This document shows positions 16,854 through 26,435 of a DNA stretch of 64,000 nucleotides, in pieces. Source of the stretch: Pseudomonas marginalis (lineage in GTDB: Bacteria > Pseudomonadota > Gammaproteobacteria > Pseudomonadales > Pseudomonadaceae); assembly GCF_900105325.1 (NCBI RefSeq), contig NZ_FNSU01000001.1:62001-126000 (forward strand), given 5' to 3'. Every line of letters starts with the position of its first letter. Positions within the stretch are counted from its first letter, which is position 1. Both the position numbers and the translations under genes were made by a program. The notes below the pieces were generated by a model. The model had not been told where the DNA came from. It saw nothing but the letters and a program-made list of their open reading frames with translations, and ran no database searches.

Positions 16854-18140
16854 ATGGCCTTCCTCGCACTCGGTATTAACCACAAGACTGCTTCCGTAGA
16901 CGTGCGCGAGCGCGTGGCGTTTACGCCAGAGCAGTTGGTTGAGGCCTTGCAGCAGCTCTGCCGTCTCACCGACAGCCGCGAAGCTGCGATCCTTTCGACC
17001 TGCAATCGCAGTGAGCTTTATATAGAGCAGGAACATCTTTCAGCGGATGTGGTACTGCGCTGGCTGGCCGATTATCACCATTTGAGCCTCGAAGACCTGC
17101 GCGCGAGCGCCTATGTGCACGAAGACGATGCGGCAGTTCGTCACATGATGCGCGTGGCATCCGGCCTCGATTCGCTGGTGTTGGGCGAGCCGCAGATCCT
17201 GGGCCAGATGAAATCCGCCTACGCCGTGGCGCGCGAGGCCGGCACCGTCGGTCCGCTGCTGGGCCGTCTGTTCCAGGCCACCTTCAATTCCGCCAAGCAG
17301 GTGCGCACCGACACCGCCATCGGTGAAAACCCGGTGTCCGTGGCGTTTGCCGCCGTCAGCCTGGCCAAGCAGATTTTCAGCGACCTGCAGCGCAGCCAGG
17401 CGCTGTTGATCGGCGCCGGCGAGACCATCACCCTGGTTGCCCGCCACCTGCATGACCTGGGCGTAAAGCGCATCGTGGTCGCCAACCGTACCCTGGAGCG
17501 CGCCAGCATCCTCGCCGAACAGTTCGGCGCCCATGCGGTGCTGCTGTCGGACATCCCCGCCGAACTGGTGCGCAGCGATATCGTCATTAGCTCCACCGCC
17601 AGCCAACTGCCGATCCTCGGCAAGGGCGCGGTGGAAAGCGCGCTGAAACTGCGCAAGCACAAGCCGATCTTCATGGTCGACATTGCCGTTCCCCGGGATA
17701 TCGAGCCCGAAGTCGGCGAGTTGGACGACGTTTACCTCTACAGCGTCGACGATCTCCATGAAGTGGTCGCCGAAAACCTCAAGAGTCGCCAGGGCGCTGC
17801 CCAGGCGGCTGAAGAGATGGTCAGCGTCGGCGCCGAAGAGTTCATGGTGCGCCTGCGTGAGCTGGCGGCGGTGGATGTGCTCAAGGCGTATCGTCAGCAG
17901 GGCGAACGCCTGCGTGATGAAGAGTTGATCAAGGCCCAGCGCCTGCTCGCCAACGGCAGCAGCGCCGAGGAGGTGCTGATGCAACTGGCCCGCGGCCTGA
18001 CCAACAAGTTGCTGCATGCGCCCAGCGTACAATTGAAAAAACTGACTGCCGAAGGCCGCCTCGATGCGCTGGCCATGGCCCAGGAACTCTTTGCCCTCGG
18101 TGAGGGCGCGCCCAGCTCTTCGGATAAAAAATCGCAATGA
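16854..18140 (+). CDS. hemA: Glutamyl-tRNA reductase
   Basis: 428-residue NADPH enzyme, the first committed step of C5-pathway heme synthesis. The catalytic Cys50 lies in STCNRSE; NADPH fold GAGETITLVARHL is near residue 187; the C-terminal dimer domain is present. It starts the rightward operon hemA-prfA-prmC-moeB-murI; the stop overlaps prfA as ATGA. Another heme gene, hemH, lies at 33418 in the light locus. Confidence 0.98.
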   Translation: MAFLALGINHKTASVDVRERVAFTPEQLVEALQQLCRLTDSREAAILSTCNRSELYIEQEHLSADVVLRWLADYHHLSLEDLRASAYVHEDDAAVRHMMRVASGLDSLVLGEPQILGQMKSAYAVAREAGTVGPLLGRLFQATFNSAKQVRTDTAIGENPVSVAFAAVSLAKQIFSDLQRSQALLIGAGETITLVARHLHDLGVKRIVVANRTLERASILAEQFGAHAVLLSDIPAELVRSDIVISSTASQLPILGKGAVESALKLRKHKPIFMVDIAVPRDIEPEVGELDDVYLYSVDDLHEVVAENLKSRQGAAQAAEEMVSVGAEEFMVRLRELAAVDVLKAYRQQGERLRDEELIKAQRLLANGSSAEEVLMQLARGLTNKLLHAPSVQLKKLTAEGRLDALAMAQELFALGEGAPSSSDKKSQ

Positions 18141-19219
18141 AAGCGTCACTGCTCAATAAACTGGACGTGCTCCAGGACCGTTTCGAAGAACTGACCGCCT
18201 TGCTCGGCGACGGCGAAGTCATTTCCGATCAAACCAAGTTCCGCGCCTATTCCAAGGAATACGCCGAAGTTGAGCCCATTGTGGCCACGTACAAAAATCT
18301 CACCAAAGTGCAGGCCGACCTCGAAGGCGCCCAGGCGCTGCTCAAGGACAGCGACCCGGACATGCGTGAAATGGCCGTGGAAGAAGTCCGCGAGGCCAAG
18401 GAAAAGTTGGCCGAGCTGGAAGGTGACCTGCAGCGCATGCTGCTGCCCAAGGACCCCAACGACGGGCGCAATGTGTTCCTTGAAATCCGTGCCGGCACCG
18501 GCGGTGATGAAGCGGCGATTTTCTCCGGCGACCTGTTCCGCATGTATTCACGTTATGCCGAGCGTCGCGGTTGGCGGGTCGAGATCCTGTCCGAGAACGA
18601 AGGTGAGCATGGCGGCTATAAAGAAGTCATCGCGCGGGTCGAAGGCGACAACGTCTATGGCAAGCTGAAGTTCGAGTCCGGTGCCCACCGTGTGCAGCGG
18701 GTTCCCGCGACGGAATCCCAAGGTCGCATCCACACCTCGGCCTGCACGGTGGCCGTGTTGCCCGAGCCGGACGAGCAGGAAGCCATCGAGATCAACCCGG
18801 CCGACCTGCGGGTCGACACCTACCGCTCGTCGGGCGCCGGTGGCCAGCACGTCAACAAGACGGACTCGGCGATTCGTATCACTCACTTGCCGTCGGGCAT
18901 CGTGGTGGAGTGCCAGGAAGAACGTTCCCAGCACAAGAACCGTGCACGGGCCATGTCCTGGCTCTCGGCCAAGCTCAATGACCAGCAGACCAGCGCCGCC
19001 GCCAACGCGATTGCCAGCGAGCGCAAATTGCTGGTGGGCTCGGGCGACCGCTCCGAGCGCATCCGTACCTACAACTTTGCCCAGGGCCGGGTCACCGACC
19101 ACCGGGTCAACCTCACCCTTTACTCCCTGGACGAGATTCTCGCGGGTGGCGTGGATGCGGTGATCGAGCCATTGCTCGCCGAATACCAGGCCGATCAGCT
19201 GGCGGCGATAGGTGAATAA
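18137..19219 (+). CDS. prfA: Peptide chain release factor 1
   Basis: 360 residues. The codon-recognition motif appears as PAT (VPATESQG) and the peptidyl-hydrolysis motif GGQ as SGAGGQHVNKTDSA. RF1 reads UAA and UAG. The gene is translationally coupled to hemA upstream, and prmC, whose product methylates the GGQ glutamine, starts on the next base. Confidence 0.98.
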   Translation: MKASLLNKLDVLQDRFEELTALLGDGEVISDQTKFRAYSKEYAEVEPIVATYKNLTKVQADLEGAQALLKDSDPDMREMAVEEVREAKEKLAELEGDLQRMLLPKDPNDGRNVFLEIRAGTGGDEAAIFSGDLFRMYSRYAERRGWRVEILSENEGEHGGYKEVIARVEGDNVYGKLKFESGAHRVQRVPATESQGRIHTSACTVAVLPEPDEQEAIEINPADLRVDTYRSSGAGGQHVNKTDSAIRITHLPSGIVVECQEERSQHKNRARAMSWLSAKLNDQQTSAAANAIASERKLLVGSGDRSERIRTYNFAQGRVTDHRVNLTLYSLDEILAGGVDAVIEPLLAEYQADQLAAIGE

Positions 19220-20050
19220 ATGACCATTATCGCCAGCCTGTTGCGCGCCGCCGACCTGCCCGACTCGCCCACGGCGCGCCTGGATGCCGAGTTATTGCTG
19301 GCGGCGGCCTTGGGCAAGTCCCGCAGCTACCTGCACACCTGGCCGGAAAAAATCGTCAGCAGCGAACACGCCCTGGCTTTTGCTGGCTACCTGCAACGCC
19401 GCCGCGCCGGTGAGCCGGTGGCCTATATCCTCGGCCAGCAAGGTTTCTGGAAGCTGGACCTGGAGGTTGCACCCCACACGCTGATCCCGCGTCCGGACAC
19501 CGAGCTGCTGGTGGAAGCGGCCCTGGAATTGTTACCGGCCACACCGGTCAAGGTCCTCGATCTCGGTACTGGCAGCGGCGCCATCGCCCTGGCCCTGGCC
19601 AGCGAGCGTCCGGCCTGGCACGTCACGGCCGTCGACCGCGTGCTGGAAGCCGTGGCGCTGGCTGAACGCAATCGCCAGCGCCTGCACCTCCATAACGCCA
19701 CGGTGCTCAACAGCCATTGGTTCGGCGCCCTGGCAGGCCACGCCTACGACCTGATCATCAGCAACCCGCCCTACATCGCCGCCAACGATCCGCACCTGGT
19801 GGCGGGCGATGTGCGTTTCGAGCCGGCCAGCGCCCTGGTGGCGGGCCATGATGGCCTGGACGACCTGCGGTTGATCATCGCCCAGGCCCCGGCCCACCTG
19901 AACGTCGCGGGTTGGCTGCTGCTGGAGCACGGTTACGACCAGGCTGGCGCGGTGCGCGACCTGTTGCTGAGCCAAGGCTTCGAGCAGGTGCACAGCCGCA
20001 TCGACCTTGGCGGTCACGAACGCATCTCCCTGGGACGCTGGCCGTGCTGA
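19220..20050 (+). CDS. prmC: Release factor glutamine methyltransferase
   Basis: 276-residue SAM-dependent enzyme that methylates the glutamine of the GGQ motif in RF1 and RF2. SAM site VLDLGTGSGAIALAL lies near residue 113; active-site NPPY is at about 184. It immediately follows prfA, whose product is its substrate, and overlaps moeB by seven bases. Confidence 0.97.
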   Translation: MTIIASLLRAADLPDSPTARLDAELLLAAALGKSRSYLHTWPEKIVSSEHALAFAGYLQRRRAGEPVAYILGQQGFWKLDLEVAPHTLIPRPDTELLVEAALELLPATPVKVLDLGTGSGAIALALASERPAWHVTAVDRVLEAVALAERNRQRLHLHNATVLNSHWFGALAGHAYDLIISNPPYIAANDPHLVAGDVRFEPASALVAGHDGLDDLRLIIAQAPAHLNVAGWLLLEHGYDQAGAVRDLLLSQGFEQVHSRIDLGGHERISLGRWPC

Positions 20051-20799
20051 CCGATCAGGAGCTGTTGCGCTACAGCCGACAGATTCTGTTGCAGCATGTC
20101 GACATCGACGGCCAATTGCGCCTGAAAAACGGCCGTGCGTTGATCGTCGGCCTCGGTGGCCTGGGTGCCCCGGTGGCGATGTACCTGGCTGCCGCGGGTG
20201 TCGGTGAATTGCACCTGGCGGATTTCGACACCGTCGACCTCACCAACCTGCAACGCCAGATCATCCATGACACCGACAGCGTCGGGCAGGCCAAGGTCAA
20301 TTCGGCCATGCGCCGCCTGAGCGCCCTCAACCCCGAAATCACATTGGTCGCCCACCCCATCGCGCTGGATGCCGATACCTTGGCGGCGGCGGTGGGGGGT
20401 GTGGACGTAGTGCTCGATTGCAGCGACAACTTCTCCACCCGCGAGGCCGTCAATGCCGCCTGCGTGGCGGCGTCCAGGCCATTGATCAGCGGCGCGGCGA
20501 TTCGGCTTGAAGGGCAACTGTCGGTGTTCGATCCACGTCGTGCCGAAAGCCCGTGCTATCACTGTTTATACGGGCACGGCAGCGACACTGAACTGACCTG
20601 CAGCGAAGCGGGTGTGGTCGGCCCACTGGTGGGCCTGGTCGGTAGCCTGCAAGCCCTGGAGGCCCTGAAACTGCTGGCGGGTTTCGGCGAGCCGTTGGTG
20701 GGACGCTTGCTGCTGATCGATGCGTTGACCACACGTTTTCGCGAATTGCGGGTCAAGCGTGATCCCGCTTGCAGTGTCTGCGGGACGCAACATGGGTAA
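20044..20799 (+). CDS. moeB: MoeB/ThiF-type sulfur-carrier adenylyltransferase
   Basis: 251 residues from GTG 20044 (product MLTDQELLRYSRQILL). It adenylates the C-terminal Gly of MoaD- or ThiS-like carriers. ATP site GLGGLGAPVAMYL is near residue 37; zinc cysteines come as CYHC and CSVC pairs. A longer frame to 19912 lies inside prmC and is a shadow. MoaD partner genes are not nearby, so molybdopterin versus thiamine use cannot be told from context. Confidence 0.93.
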   Translation: MLTDQELLRYSRQILLQHVDIDGQLRLKNGRALIVGLGGLGAPVAMYLAAAGVGELHLADFDTVDLTNLQRQIIHDTDSVGQAKVNSAMRRLSALNPEITLVAHPIALDADTLAAAVGGVDVVLDCSDNFSTREAVNAACVAASRPLISGAAIRLEGQLSVFDPRRAESPCYHCLYGHGSDTELTCSEAGVVGPLVGLVGSLQALEALKLLAGFGEPLVGRLLLIDALTTRFRELRVKRDPACSVCGTQHG

Positions 20800-21586
20800 G
20801 GACGCGCCAATCGGTGTGTTCGATTCCGGTGTCGGCGGCTTGTCGGTGCTGGACGAGATTCAGCAATTGCTGCCCCATGAGTCCCTGTTGTACGTGGCCG
20901 ATTGCGGACATATCCCCTACGGCGAGAAAACCCCCGCGTTCATTCTTGAGCGCTCCCGGTCTGTCGCCGGGTTTTTCCGCGAGCAGGGCGCCAAGGCTTT
21001 TGTGATTGCCTGCAACACCGCAACCGTGGCGGCCGTCGCGGATTTGCGCCAGGACTACCCCGATTGGCCCCTGGTGGGCATGGAGCCCGCGGTCAAACCC
21101 GCCGCGGCGGCCACGCGCAGTGGCGTGGTCGGGGTGCTCGCCACTACCGGCACCCTGCAAAGCGCCAAATTCGCCGCGTTGCTCGATCGGTTTGCCACCG
21201 ATGTGCGGGTGATCACCCAGCCGTGTCCGGGCCTGGTGGAGCTGATTGAAACCGGTGATCTGGACAGCCCGGCCCTGCGTCAGTTGTTGCAGGGCTATAT
21301 CGACCCGCTGCTCAGCGCCGGCTGCGACACCATCATCCTCGGCTGTACCCACTATCCCTTCCTCAAGCCGCTTCTGGCGCAGATGCTGCCTGCCAGCATC
21401 ATCCTCATCGACACCGGCGCTGCCGTCGCACGTCAGCTCAAGCGTTTGCTGGGCGAACGCGACCTGCTGGCCCTCGGCGATCCTGAGCCTGCACAGTTCT
21501 GGACGAGTGGCGATGTGTATCACCTAAGAAATATCCTACCGACACTATGGAAACATTCTGCAGTTGTGCGAAGCTTCGGGTCGTGA
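20792..21586 (+). CDS. murI: Glutamate racemase
   Basis: 264 residues. It makes D-glutamate for peptidoglycan. Both catalytic cysteines are present, in ACNTATV and GCTHYPFL; the N-terminal IGVFDSGVGGLSVL is the family signature. ATG 20792 overlaps the moeB stop by eight bases. Last gene of the hemA operon. Confidence 0.97.
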   Translation: MGKDAPIGVFDSGVGGLSVLDEIQQLLPHESLLYVADCGHIPYGEKTPAFILERSRSVAGFFREQGAKAFVIACNTATVAAVADLRQDYPDWPLVGMEPAVKPAAAATRSGVVGVLATTGTLQSAKFAALLDRFATDVRVITQPCPGLVELIETGDLDSPALRQLLQGYIDPLLSAGCDTIILGCTHYPFLKPLLAQMLPASIILIDTGAAVARQLKRLLGERDLLALGDPEPAQFWTSGDVYHLRNILPTLWKHSAVVRSFGS

Positions 21587-21688
21587 AAATTTCGTGAAAT
21601 GTCGCTGAACTTCTGAGTGTGCGTCGGCTTCTATAGCGAGATGGCCTGTAAAAAATCATACAACTTTGTTTTCAAAGGACTGTTTCTT

Positions 21689-22207
21689 ATGAAGCGCTTG
21701 TTCTGTTTGGCCGCGATTGCGGCCGTAGTGGTGGGACACTCTGTTTCGGCCCAGGCCGCAGGCCTGGAGTTTGGGGTGGGCAGCACCAGCGATTCGACGT
21801 TGACCTATCGACTGGGCCTGACCTCGGATTGGGACAAAAGCTGGATGCAGAGCGACGTCGGTCGTCTGACCGGCTATTGGAGCGGCGCCTATACCTATTG
21901 GGAGGGGGATGACCGTGCAGGTGCCAGCAGCCTGTCGTTCTCGCCGGTATTTGTGTATGAATTCGCCGGCCAGTCGGTCAAGCCTTACATAGAAGCCGGG
22001 ATTGGCGTGGCAGTGTTTTCCCGTACCAAGCTGGAAGACAACAACATCGGTCAGGCTTTCCAGTTCGAAGACCGCCTGGGCTTTGGCCTGCGCTTCACCG
22101 GTGGGCATGAAGTCGGCATTCGCGCCACGCACTACTCCAATGCCGGGATCAGCAGCAATAACGATGGTGTAGAAAGCTACTCGCTGCACTACACCATGCC
22201 GCTGTAA
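21689..22207 (+). CDS. pagL: Lipid A 3-O-deacylase PagL
   Basis: 172-residue outer-membrane beta-barrel enzyme that removes the 3-O acyl chain from lipid A. The signal peptide ends SAQA-AGLEF. The catalytic His-Ser pair is seen in THYSNAG and the Glu in DGVESYSLHY, matching the PagL triad. ATG 21689 follows an AAAGGA ribosome site; the longer frame to 21617 is not needed. A REP hairpin with a T-run at 22229-22264 closes the gene. Confidence 0.93.
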   Translation: MKRLFCLAAIAAVVVGHSVSAQAAGLEFGVGSTSDSTLTYRLGLTSDWDKSWMQSDVGRLTGYWSGAYTYWEGDDRAGASSLSFSPVFVYEFAGQSVKPYIEAGIGVAVFSRTKLEDNNIGQAFQFEDRLGFGLRFTGGHEVGIRATHYSNAGISSNNDGVESYSLHYTMPL

Positions 22208-22228
22208 TTCCCAGGAACGCTGCAAGAC

Positions 22229-22264
22229 AGTGTGGGCGGGGGCAAGCCCTCCCACACTTTTTGA
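22229..22264 (+). terminator. REP-type hairpin acting as terminator
   Basis: Stem AGTGTGGG / CCCACACT with internal GGGGGCAAGCCC, followed by TTTTT. A single REP of the GGGGCAAGCCC class placed 22 bases after pagL. Confidence 0.7.
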
Positions 22265-22282
22265 TCGTCATCAGTCTTCAGA

Positions 22283-22588
22283 TCAGCGGTAGGCCGTGGC
22301 GATGCCTTCGCGTTCGGTCAGGCACTCCGGTGCGCCCATCTCGAACTCCCGGCAGATCAGCGGCCGACGTTCGTAAATCGCGCACATCATCGTGTCCCGA
22401 TCCAGCGCCGCGCACCAGCCGTCATCCAGGCGCAGCATCACCTCACCGCCCCAATCGTCAGTGTCGATATAGCGCTCCGGCACGCCGGTGTCGGTGATCA
22501 GCATCACTTCCAGCTGGCAGCAGCAGGCCGCGCAGGTCGAGCAGGTGACGGCGGGTTCGGTGATTTGAATGTGGGGGATGTTGGTCAT
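22283..22588 (-). CDS. YkgJ-family cysteine cluster protein
   Basis: 101 residues with cysteines spaced CSTCAACCC near the N-terminus and single Cys residues in WCAAL, MMCAIY, LICREF and PECL, the YkgJ (CxxCxxCC) metal-binding pattern thought to hold zinc or an iron-sulfur cluster. No specific reaction is known. It lies 54 bases after the DUF2878 gene in the same direction and might be the last gene of the long light operon, but the gap leaves that open. Confidence 0.8.
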   Translation of the reverse strand: MTNIPHIQITEPAVTCSTCAACCCQLEVMLITDTGVPERYIDTDDWGGEVMLRLDDGWCAALDRDTMMCAIYERRPLICREFEMGAPECLTEREGIATAYR

Positions 22589-22642
22589 AGAGCAGCAGCT
22601 TCAAGCTTTAAGCGCCAAGCTGCAAGTAGAAGCCGACCGGCT

Positions 22643-23131
22643 TCAACTTTTGCGCATTGCGGCAACTGTCAACAGGGTGAAAACCATGGCCCAGAGCACA
22701 GCAAGCCCAACCAGGGTCGGCGCCGCGCCGAATCCGAACTGCACCCCCGCCAAGTGGCTGCCGGCGTAATACGACATTGGTCCGCCCAGCGCACCCATTA
22801 ACGCCGCACGCCACCAGGGCCGTGCACTCCAGGCCAGGCAATGGCGCAGGGTGGTTGCCAGCAGGGCCCACAACAACATCAGCCAGAACGGAATCAACGG
22901 TCCCGGCTCGTTGAACTTGAACACGCCCAAAGCGCGCAACACCGTGTCCAATAGCGTGCCGGCCAGCGTCACGCTTATGATCAGCGTCGCGTCCCCAGCC
23001 CCTTTACTTATCCACAACAGATGGATAACCAGCACCGCCAGCCCCACCAGCAACCAAGGGCTATCGCCACCGAGTACGCAGGCAAACCACCCGCACTGGA
23101 ACAGCACGGCATTGGCCAGTGGTTTAAGCAC
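22643..23131 (-). CDS. DUF2878 inner-membrane protein
   Basis: About 162 residues with five or so hydrophobic segments (e.g. PWLLVGLAVLVIHLLW; LIPFWLMLLWALLATTL). GTG 23131 is chosen: it overlaps the upstream methyltransferase stop by eight bases and opens MLKPLANAVLFQCGWF. The longer frame to 23197 lies over that gene. DUF2878 proteins regularly accompany Cfa-like methyltransferase genes; no reaction is known to me. Confidence 0.8.
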   Translation of the reverse strand: MLKPLANAVLFQCGWFACVLGGDSPWLLVGLAVLVIHLLWISKGAGDATLIISVTLAGTLLDTVLRALGVFKFNEPGPLIPFWLMLLWALLATTLRHCLAWSARPWWRAALMGALGGPMSYYAGSHLAGVQFGFGAAPTLVGLAVLWAMVFTLLTVAAMRKS

Positions 23132-24395
23132 TGAAGCGCCCGAGCAACGGAGGGTTGATGGCCGACGGTTTGGCCAATAGCAATTGCGCGGTGCCAATGG
23201 TGCGCTCCATAAAGCCGCCCTCGCAGTAGCACAGGTAGAACTCCCACAACCGCAGGAAATATTCGTCGTAGCCCAGCTCCGTCAGGCGGCCGTGGGCGTG
23301 GCGAAAGTTCTCGTGCCACAGGCGCAGGGTTCGCGCGTAGTGCAGGCCGAAGTCCTCCATGTGCAGCAGGTTCATATCGGTGTCGCGGCTGACGATGTGC
23401 AGCATGTTCTGCACACTGGGCAGGGCACCGCCGGGGAAGATATAGCGCTGGATAAAGTCGACGCTGTTTTTCGCCTGCTCGAAGCGTTGCTCACGGATGG
23501 TGATGGCTTGCAGCAACATCAGGCCATCACGCTTGAGCAGGTGCGCGCACTGCTTGAAGTAGGTCGGCAGGAAGCGATGGCCCACCGCTTCGATCATCTC
23601 GATGGACACCAATTTGTCGTACTCGCCGGTCAGGTCGCGGTAGTCCTGCAGCAATAACGTGACCTGGTCTTGCAAGCCCAGGGCTGCGATGCGTTTTTCG
23701 GTGTAGGCGAACTGCTCTTTGGACAAGGTCGTGGTGGTGACCTTGCAGCCGTACTGCTGCGCCGCATACAGCGCCATGCTGCCCCAGCCGGTGCCGATTT
23801 CCAGCAGATGATCGGTGGGTTTGAGTGCGAGCTTCTGGCAGATGCGTTGCAGTTTGTTCAGTTGCGCCTGTTCCAGGCTGTCGTCGGGCGTCAGGAACTG
23901 CGCGGCCGAATACATCATGGTCGGGTCGAGGAATTCCGCGAACAGCTCATTGCCGAGGTCGTAGTGGGCGGCGATGTTTTTTTGCGAGCCCTTGCGCGTG
24001 TTGCGGTTGAGCCAGTGCAGGCCTTGGGTGAACGGCCGTGCCAATCTCGCCAGGCCACCCTCCATCGCGTCGAGCACATCCAGGTTACTCACCATAACCC
24101 GCACCACCGCCGTCAGGTCCGGGCTGGTCCAATAGCCGTGGATAAAGGCCTCGCCCGCACCGACGGAACCGTTGGCCGCCACCAGGCCCCAGACCGCCGA
24201 ATCGACAATCTGGATTTCCCCCAGCAGGTGCGCTTCCCGTGCGCCGAATACCTGGCGCTCGCCGTCCTCGATCACCACCAACTGGCCATAGCGCAGTTGG
24301 CTGAGTTGGCGCAGCACGCCCTTGCGCAGCAGCGCACTGGTCATGCCGTTGACGTTCAGGCGGTTGGTCTTGACCGATAAGCTAGGGGATTTCAT
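23124..24395 (-). CDS. cfa: Cyclopropane-fatty-acyl-phospholipid synthase-like methyltransferase
   Basis: 423 residues. SAM-binding motif LEIGTGWGSMALYAA is near residue 200, and the C-terminal half carries the family stretches EMIEAVGHRFLPTYF and YIFPGGALPS. Such enzymes add a methylene or methyl group to unsaturated acyl chains of membrane lipids. Because it sits between DUF1365 and DUF2878 with an FAD amine oxidase and an SDR, it is likely the photo-oxidative-stress paralogue rather than the stationary-phase Cfa. It overlaps DUF1365 by 14 bases. Confidence 0.88.
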   Translation of the reverse strand: MKSPSLSVKTNRLNVNGMTSALLRKGVLRQLSQLRYGQLVVIEDGERQVFGAREAHLLGEIQIVDSAVWGLVAANGSVGAGEAFIHGYWTSPDLTAVVRVMVSNLDVLDAMEGGLARLARPFTQGLHWLNRNTRKGSQKNIAAHYDLGNELFAEFLDPTMMYSAAQFLTPDDSLEQAQLNKLQRICQKLALKPTDHLLEIGTGWGSMALYAAQQYGCKVTTTTLSKEQFAYTEKRIAALGLQDQVTLLLQDYRDLTGEYDKLVSIEMIEAVGHRFLPTYFKQCAHLLKRDGLMLLQAITIREQRFEQAKNSVDFIQRYIFPGGALPSVQNMLHIVSRDTDMNLLHMEDFGLHYARTLRLWHENFRHAHGRLTELGYDEYFLRLWEFYLCYCEGGFMERTIGTAQLLLAKPSAINPPLLGRFSA

Positions 24396-25191
24396 GGCGG
24401 CGATCCTTGGTGTACCCGACAGCTGTGCGAGAGGCGCCGTCGGCGGCCTGATGGGAAAAAATCGGTGTGCGCTTGAGCAACAGGCGCAGGGCCTGCCAAT
24501 AGATGGCCAGGCAGGTCTTGGCGGTCATCCACGGATAGCGCCACAGGTAACGGTGCAGGCTGGCGCGGTTCAGCGTTTCCCTGTGCAGGCTCAAGGTGGC
24601 GTCGAAGACTTTCACCTCGCCCTGCCAATCGGCCATGTGCACGCCGAGCCTGGCGGCGGGCGGGCTGAAGCTCATGCGGTATTCCAGGTCGCGCGGCAAA
24701 AACGGCGACACGTGAAACGCCTTGGCCACGGCGAAGTGTTGGTGCTGATCCGCGCTGAGGGCCTGGGCCGGCAGCACGTAGTGATAGCGTTCGCGCCATG
24801 GGGTGTTGGTCACTTCGCACAGGATCGCGGCCAGTTGCCCATCGGCCTCGAAGCAGTAGAAGAAACTCACCGGGTTAAAAGCCAGGCCCCAACTGCGGGC
24901 CTGGGTCAGCAGGCAGATAACGCCCAGGGGTGTATGCCCCAGGGCCTTGCCGACTTCCTGGCGCACAGCATCGGTCAAGCTCATGCCGTGGCGCGTGAAT
25001 TCACGCAGGTAGTCCTGCTGGCGAAAACCGAAGGGCGCCAGGCGGCTTGCGCCGGCCAGGGGCGACAGCCCGAGCACTTGGTCTTGTTCGCTTAAGTCCA
25101 GGTACAGCAGGCCGATGCGGTAGCGAAAGGCATGGGCCTTGGGTGCAAACCGCCGATGGGCGATCCAGCCGCTGTACAGGGCGCTGTTCAC
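24382..25191 (-). CDS. DUF1365 family protein
   Basis: 269 residues, GTG start at 25191 overlapping the upstream amine oxidase stop (GTGA). Family stretches include NPVSFFYCFEADGQLAAIL, VTNTPWRERYHYVL and KAFHVSPFLP. DUF1365 genes are almost always adjacent to an FAD amine oxidase and a Cfa-like methyltransferase. The role is unknown; a lipid-modifying function is an inference from partners. Confidence 0.88.
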   Translation of the reverse strand: MNSALYSGWIAHRRFAPKAHAFRYRIGLLYLDLSEQDQVLGLSPLAGASRLAPFGFRQQDYLREFTRHGMSLTDAVRQEVGKALGHTPLGVICLLTQARSWGLAFNPVSFFYCFEADGQLAAILCEVTNTPWRERYHYVLPAQALSADQHQHFAVAKAFHVSPFLPRDLEYRMSFSPPAARLGVHMADWQGEVKVFDATLSLHRETLNRASLHRYLWRYPWMTAKTCLAIYWQALRLLLKRTPIFSHQAADGASRTAVGYTKDRRHEIP

Positions 25192-26435
25192 AGGCTTTCC
25201 CCGAAGGCTTCGGCTACGCGCAGGGCGCTGACGACGCCGTCTTCATGGAAGCCGTTGGCCCAATAGGCGCCGCAGTACCAGGTATGGCGGGTGCCGTTCA
25301 GCTCCTCCCAACGCGCTTGTGCGGCTACGGCGGCCAGGCTGTATTGCGGGTGGGCGTAGGTATAGCGCGCGAGGATCTTCAGCGGGTTGATCATCGACGT
25401 CTGGTTGAGGCTGACGCAAAAGGTGGTGGCGCTGTCGATGCCTTGCAGGATGTTCATGTCATAGGTGACAGCGGCCTGGGTCTGCACGTCGCCGCTCAGC
25501 CGGTAGTTCCAGCTGGCCCAGGCGAGTTTGCGGTCGGGCAGCAGGCGCGTGTCGGTATGCAGCACCACGTCATTGTCGGCGTAGGGCAGGGCGCCGAGGA
25601 TCTCCTGCTCGGCCTGGCTCGGGTCGCCGAGCAAAGCGAGTGCCTGGTCGCTGTGGCAGGCGAACACCACCTTGTCGAAGGCTTCGGTGCCGGCGGCGCT
25701 GTAAATGATTACGCCCTCTGCGTCACGCTCGACCAGATGCACCGGGCAGTCGAGGCGGATCTGCTCGCGAAAGCTGCGGGTCAGCGGTTCGATATAACGG
25801 CTGGAGCCACCCTCGATCACGCACCACTGTGGACGGTTGTTCACCGAGAGCAAGCCGTGGTTCTTGAAGAAGCGCACAAAGAACTGCAGCGGAAAGTTCA
25901 GCATGTCCGCCAGGGACATCGACCAGATCGCCGCGCCCATCGGTACGATGTAATGCCGTATAAATCGCGGCCCGTAACCCCCAGCCTCGAGGTAGTCACC
26001 CAAGGTCATCTCGGCGCTGATGCGCTGCTCTTGCAGGTCCAGCGGCGCCTGGCGATTGAAGCGCAGGATGTCACGCAGCATGCCCCAGAAGCCTGGCGAG
26101 AGGATATTGCGGCGCTGGGCAAACAGGCTGTTGAGGTTGTTGCCGTTGTACTCGAAGCCGCTTCCCTGGTCGCACACCGAAAAGCTCATCTCGGTGGGTT
26201 TGAAGGTCACGCCGATCTGCCCCAGCAAGCGGATGAAGTTGGGGTAGGTCCAGTCGTTGAACACGATGAAGCCGGTATCCACCGCATAGGGTTTGCCCTC
26301 GACGGTGACGTTGACCGTGTGGGTATGCCCGCCGATACGGTCGCCCGCCTCGAACAGCGTGATGTCGTGACGGCGGCTGAGCAGGTAGGCGCTGGTCAGC
26401 CCGGCGATGCCGCTGCCGATAATGGCGATCTTCAC
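25188..26435 (-). CDS. FAD-dependent amine-oxidase-like flavoprotein
   Basis: 415 residues from GTG 26435 (product opens MKIAIIGSGIAGLTSAYLLS, a clean dinucleotide-binding fold). The family is that of NAD/FAD proteins related to phytoene desaturase and amine oxidase, found beside DUF1365 and Cfa-like genes; related enzymes act on methylated fatty acyl chains in furan fatty acid synthesis in other bacteria. Substrate here is unproved. The start overlaps the SDR stop (GTGA), so it is tightly coupled. Confidence 0.87.
   Translation of the reverse strand: MKIAIIGSGIAGLTSAYLLSRRHDITLFEAGDRIGGHTHTVNVTVEGKPYAVDTGFIVFNDWTYPNFIRLLGQIGVTFKPTEMSFSVCDQGSGFEYNGNNLNSLFAQRRNILSPGFWGMLRDILRFNRQAPLDLQEQRISAEMTLGDYLEAGGYGPRFIRHYIVPMGAAIWSMSLADMLNFPLQFFVRFFKNHGLLSVNNRPQWCVIEGGSSRYIEPLTRSFREQIRLDCPVHLVERDAEGVIIYSAAGTEAFDKVVFACHSDQALALLGDPSQAEQEILGALPYADNDVVLHTDTRLLPDRKLAWASWNYRLSGDVQTQAAVTYDMNILQGIDSATTFCVSLNQTSMINPLKILARYTYAHPQYSLAAVAAQARWEELNGTRHTWYCGAYWANGFHEDGVVSALRVAEAFGESL

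Noticed and set aside
19912..20043. N-terminal extension of moeB
   Set aside because: Arg/Pro/Ala-rich translation inside prmC; the family N-terminus begins at GTG 20044.
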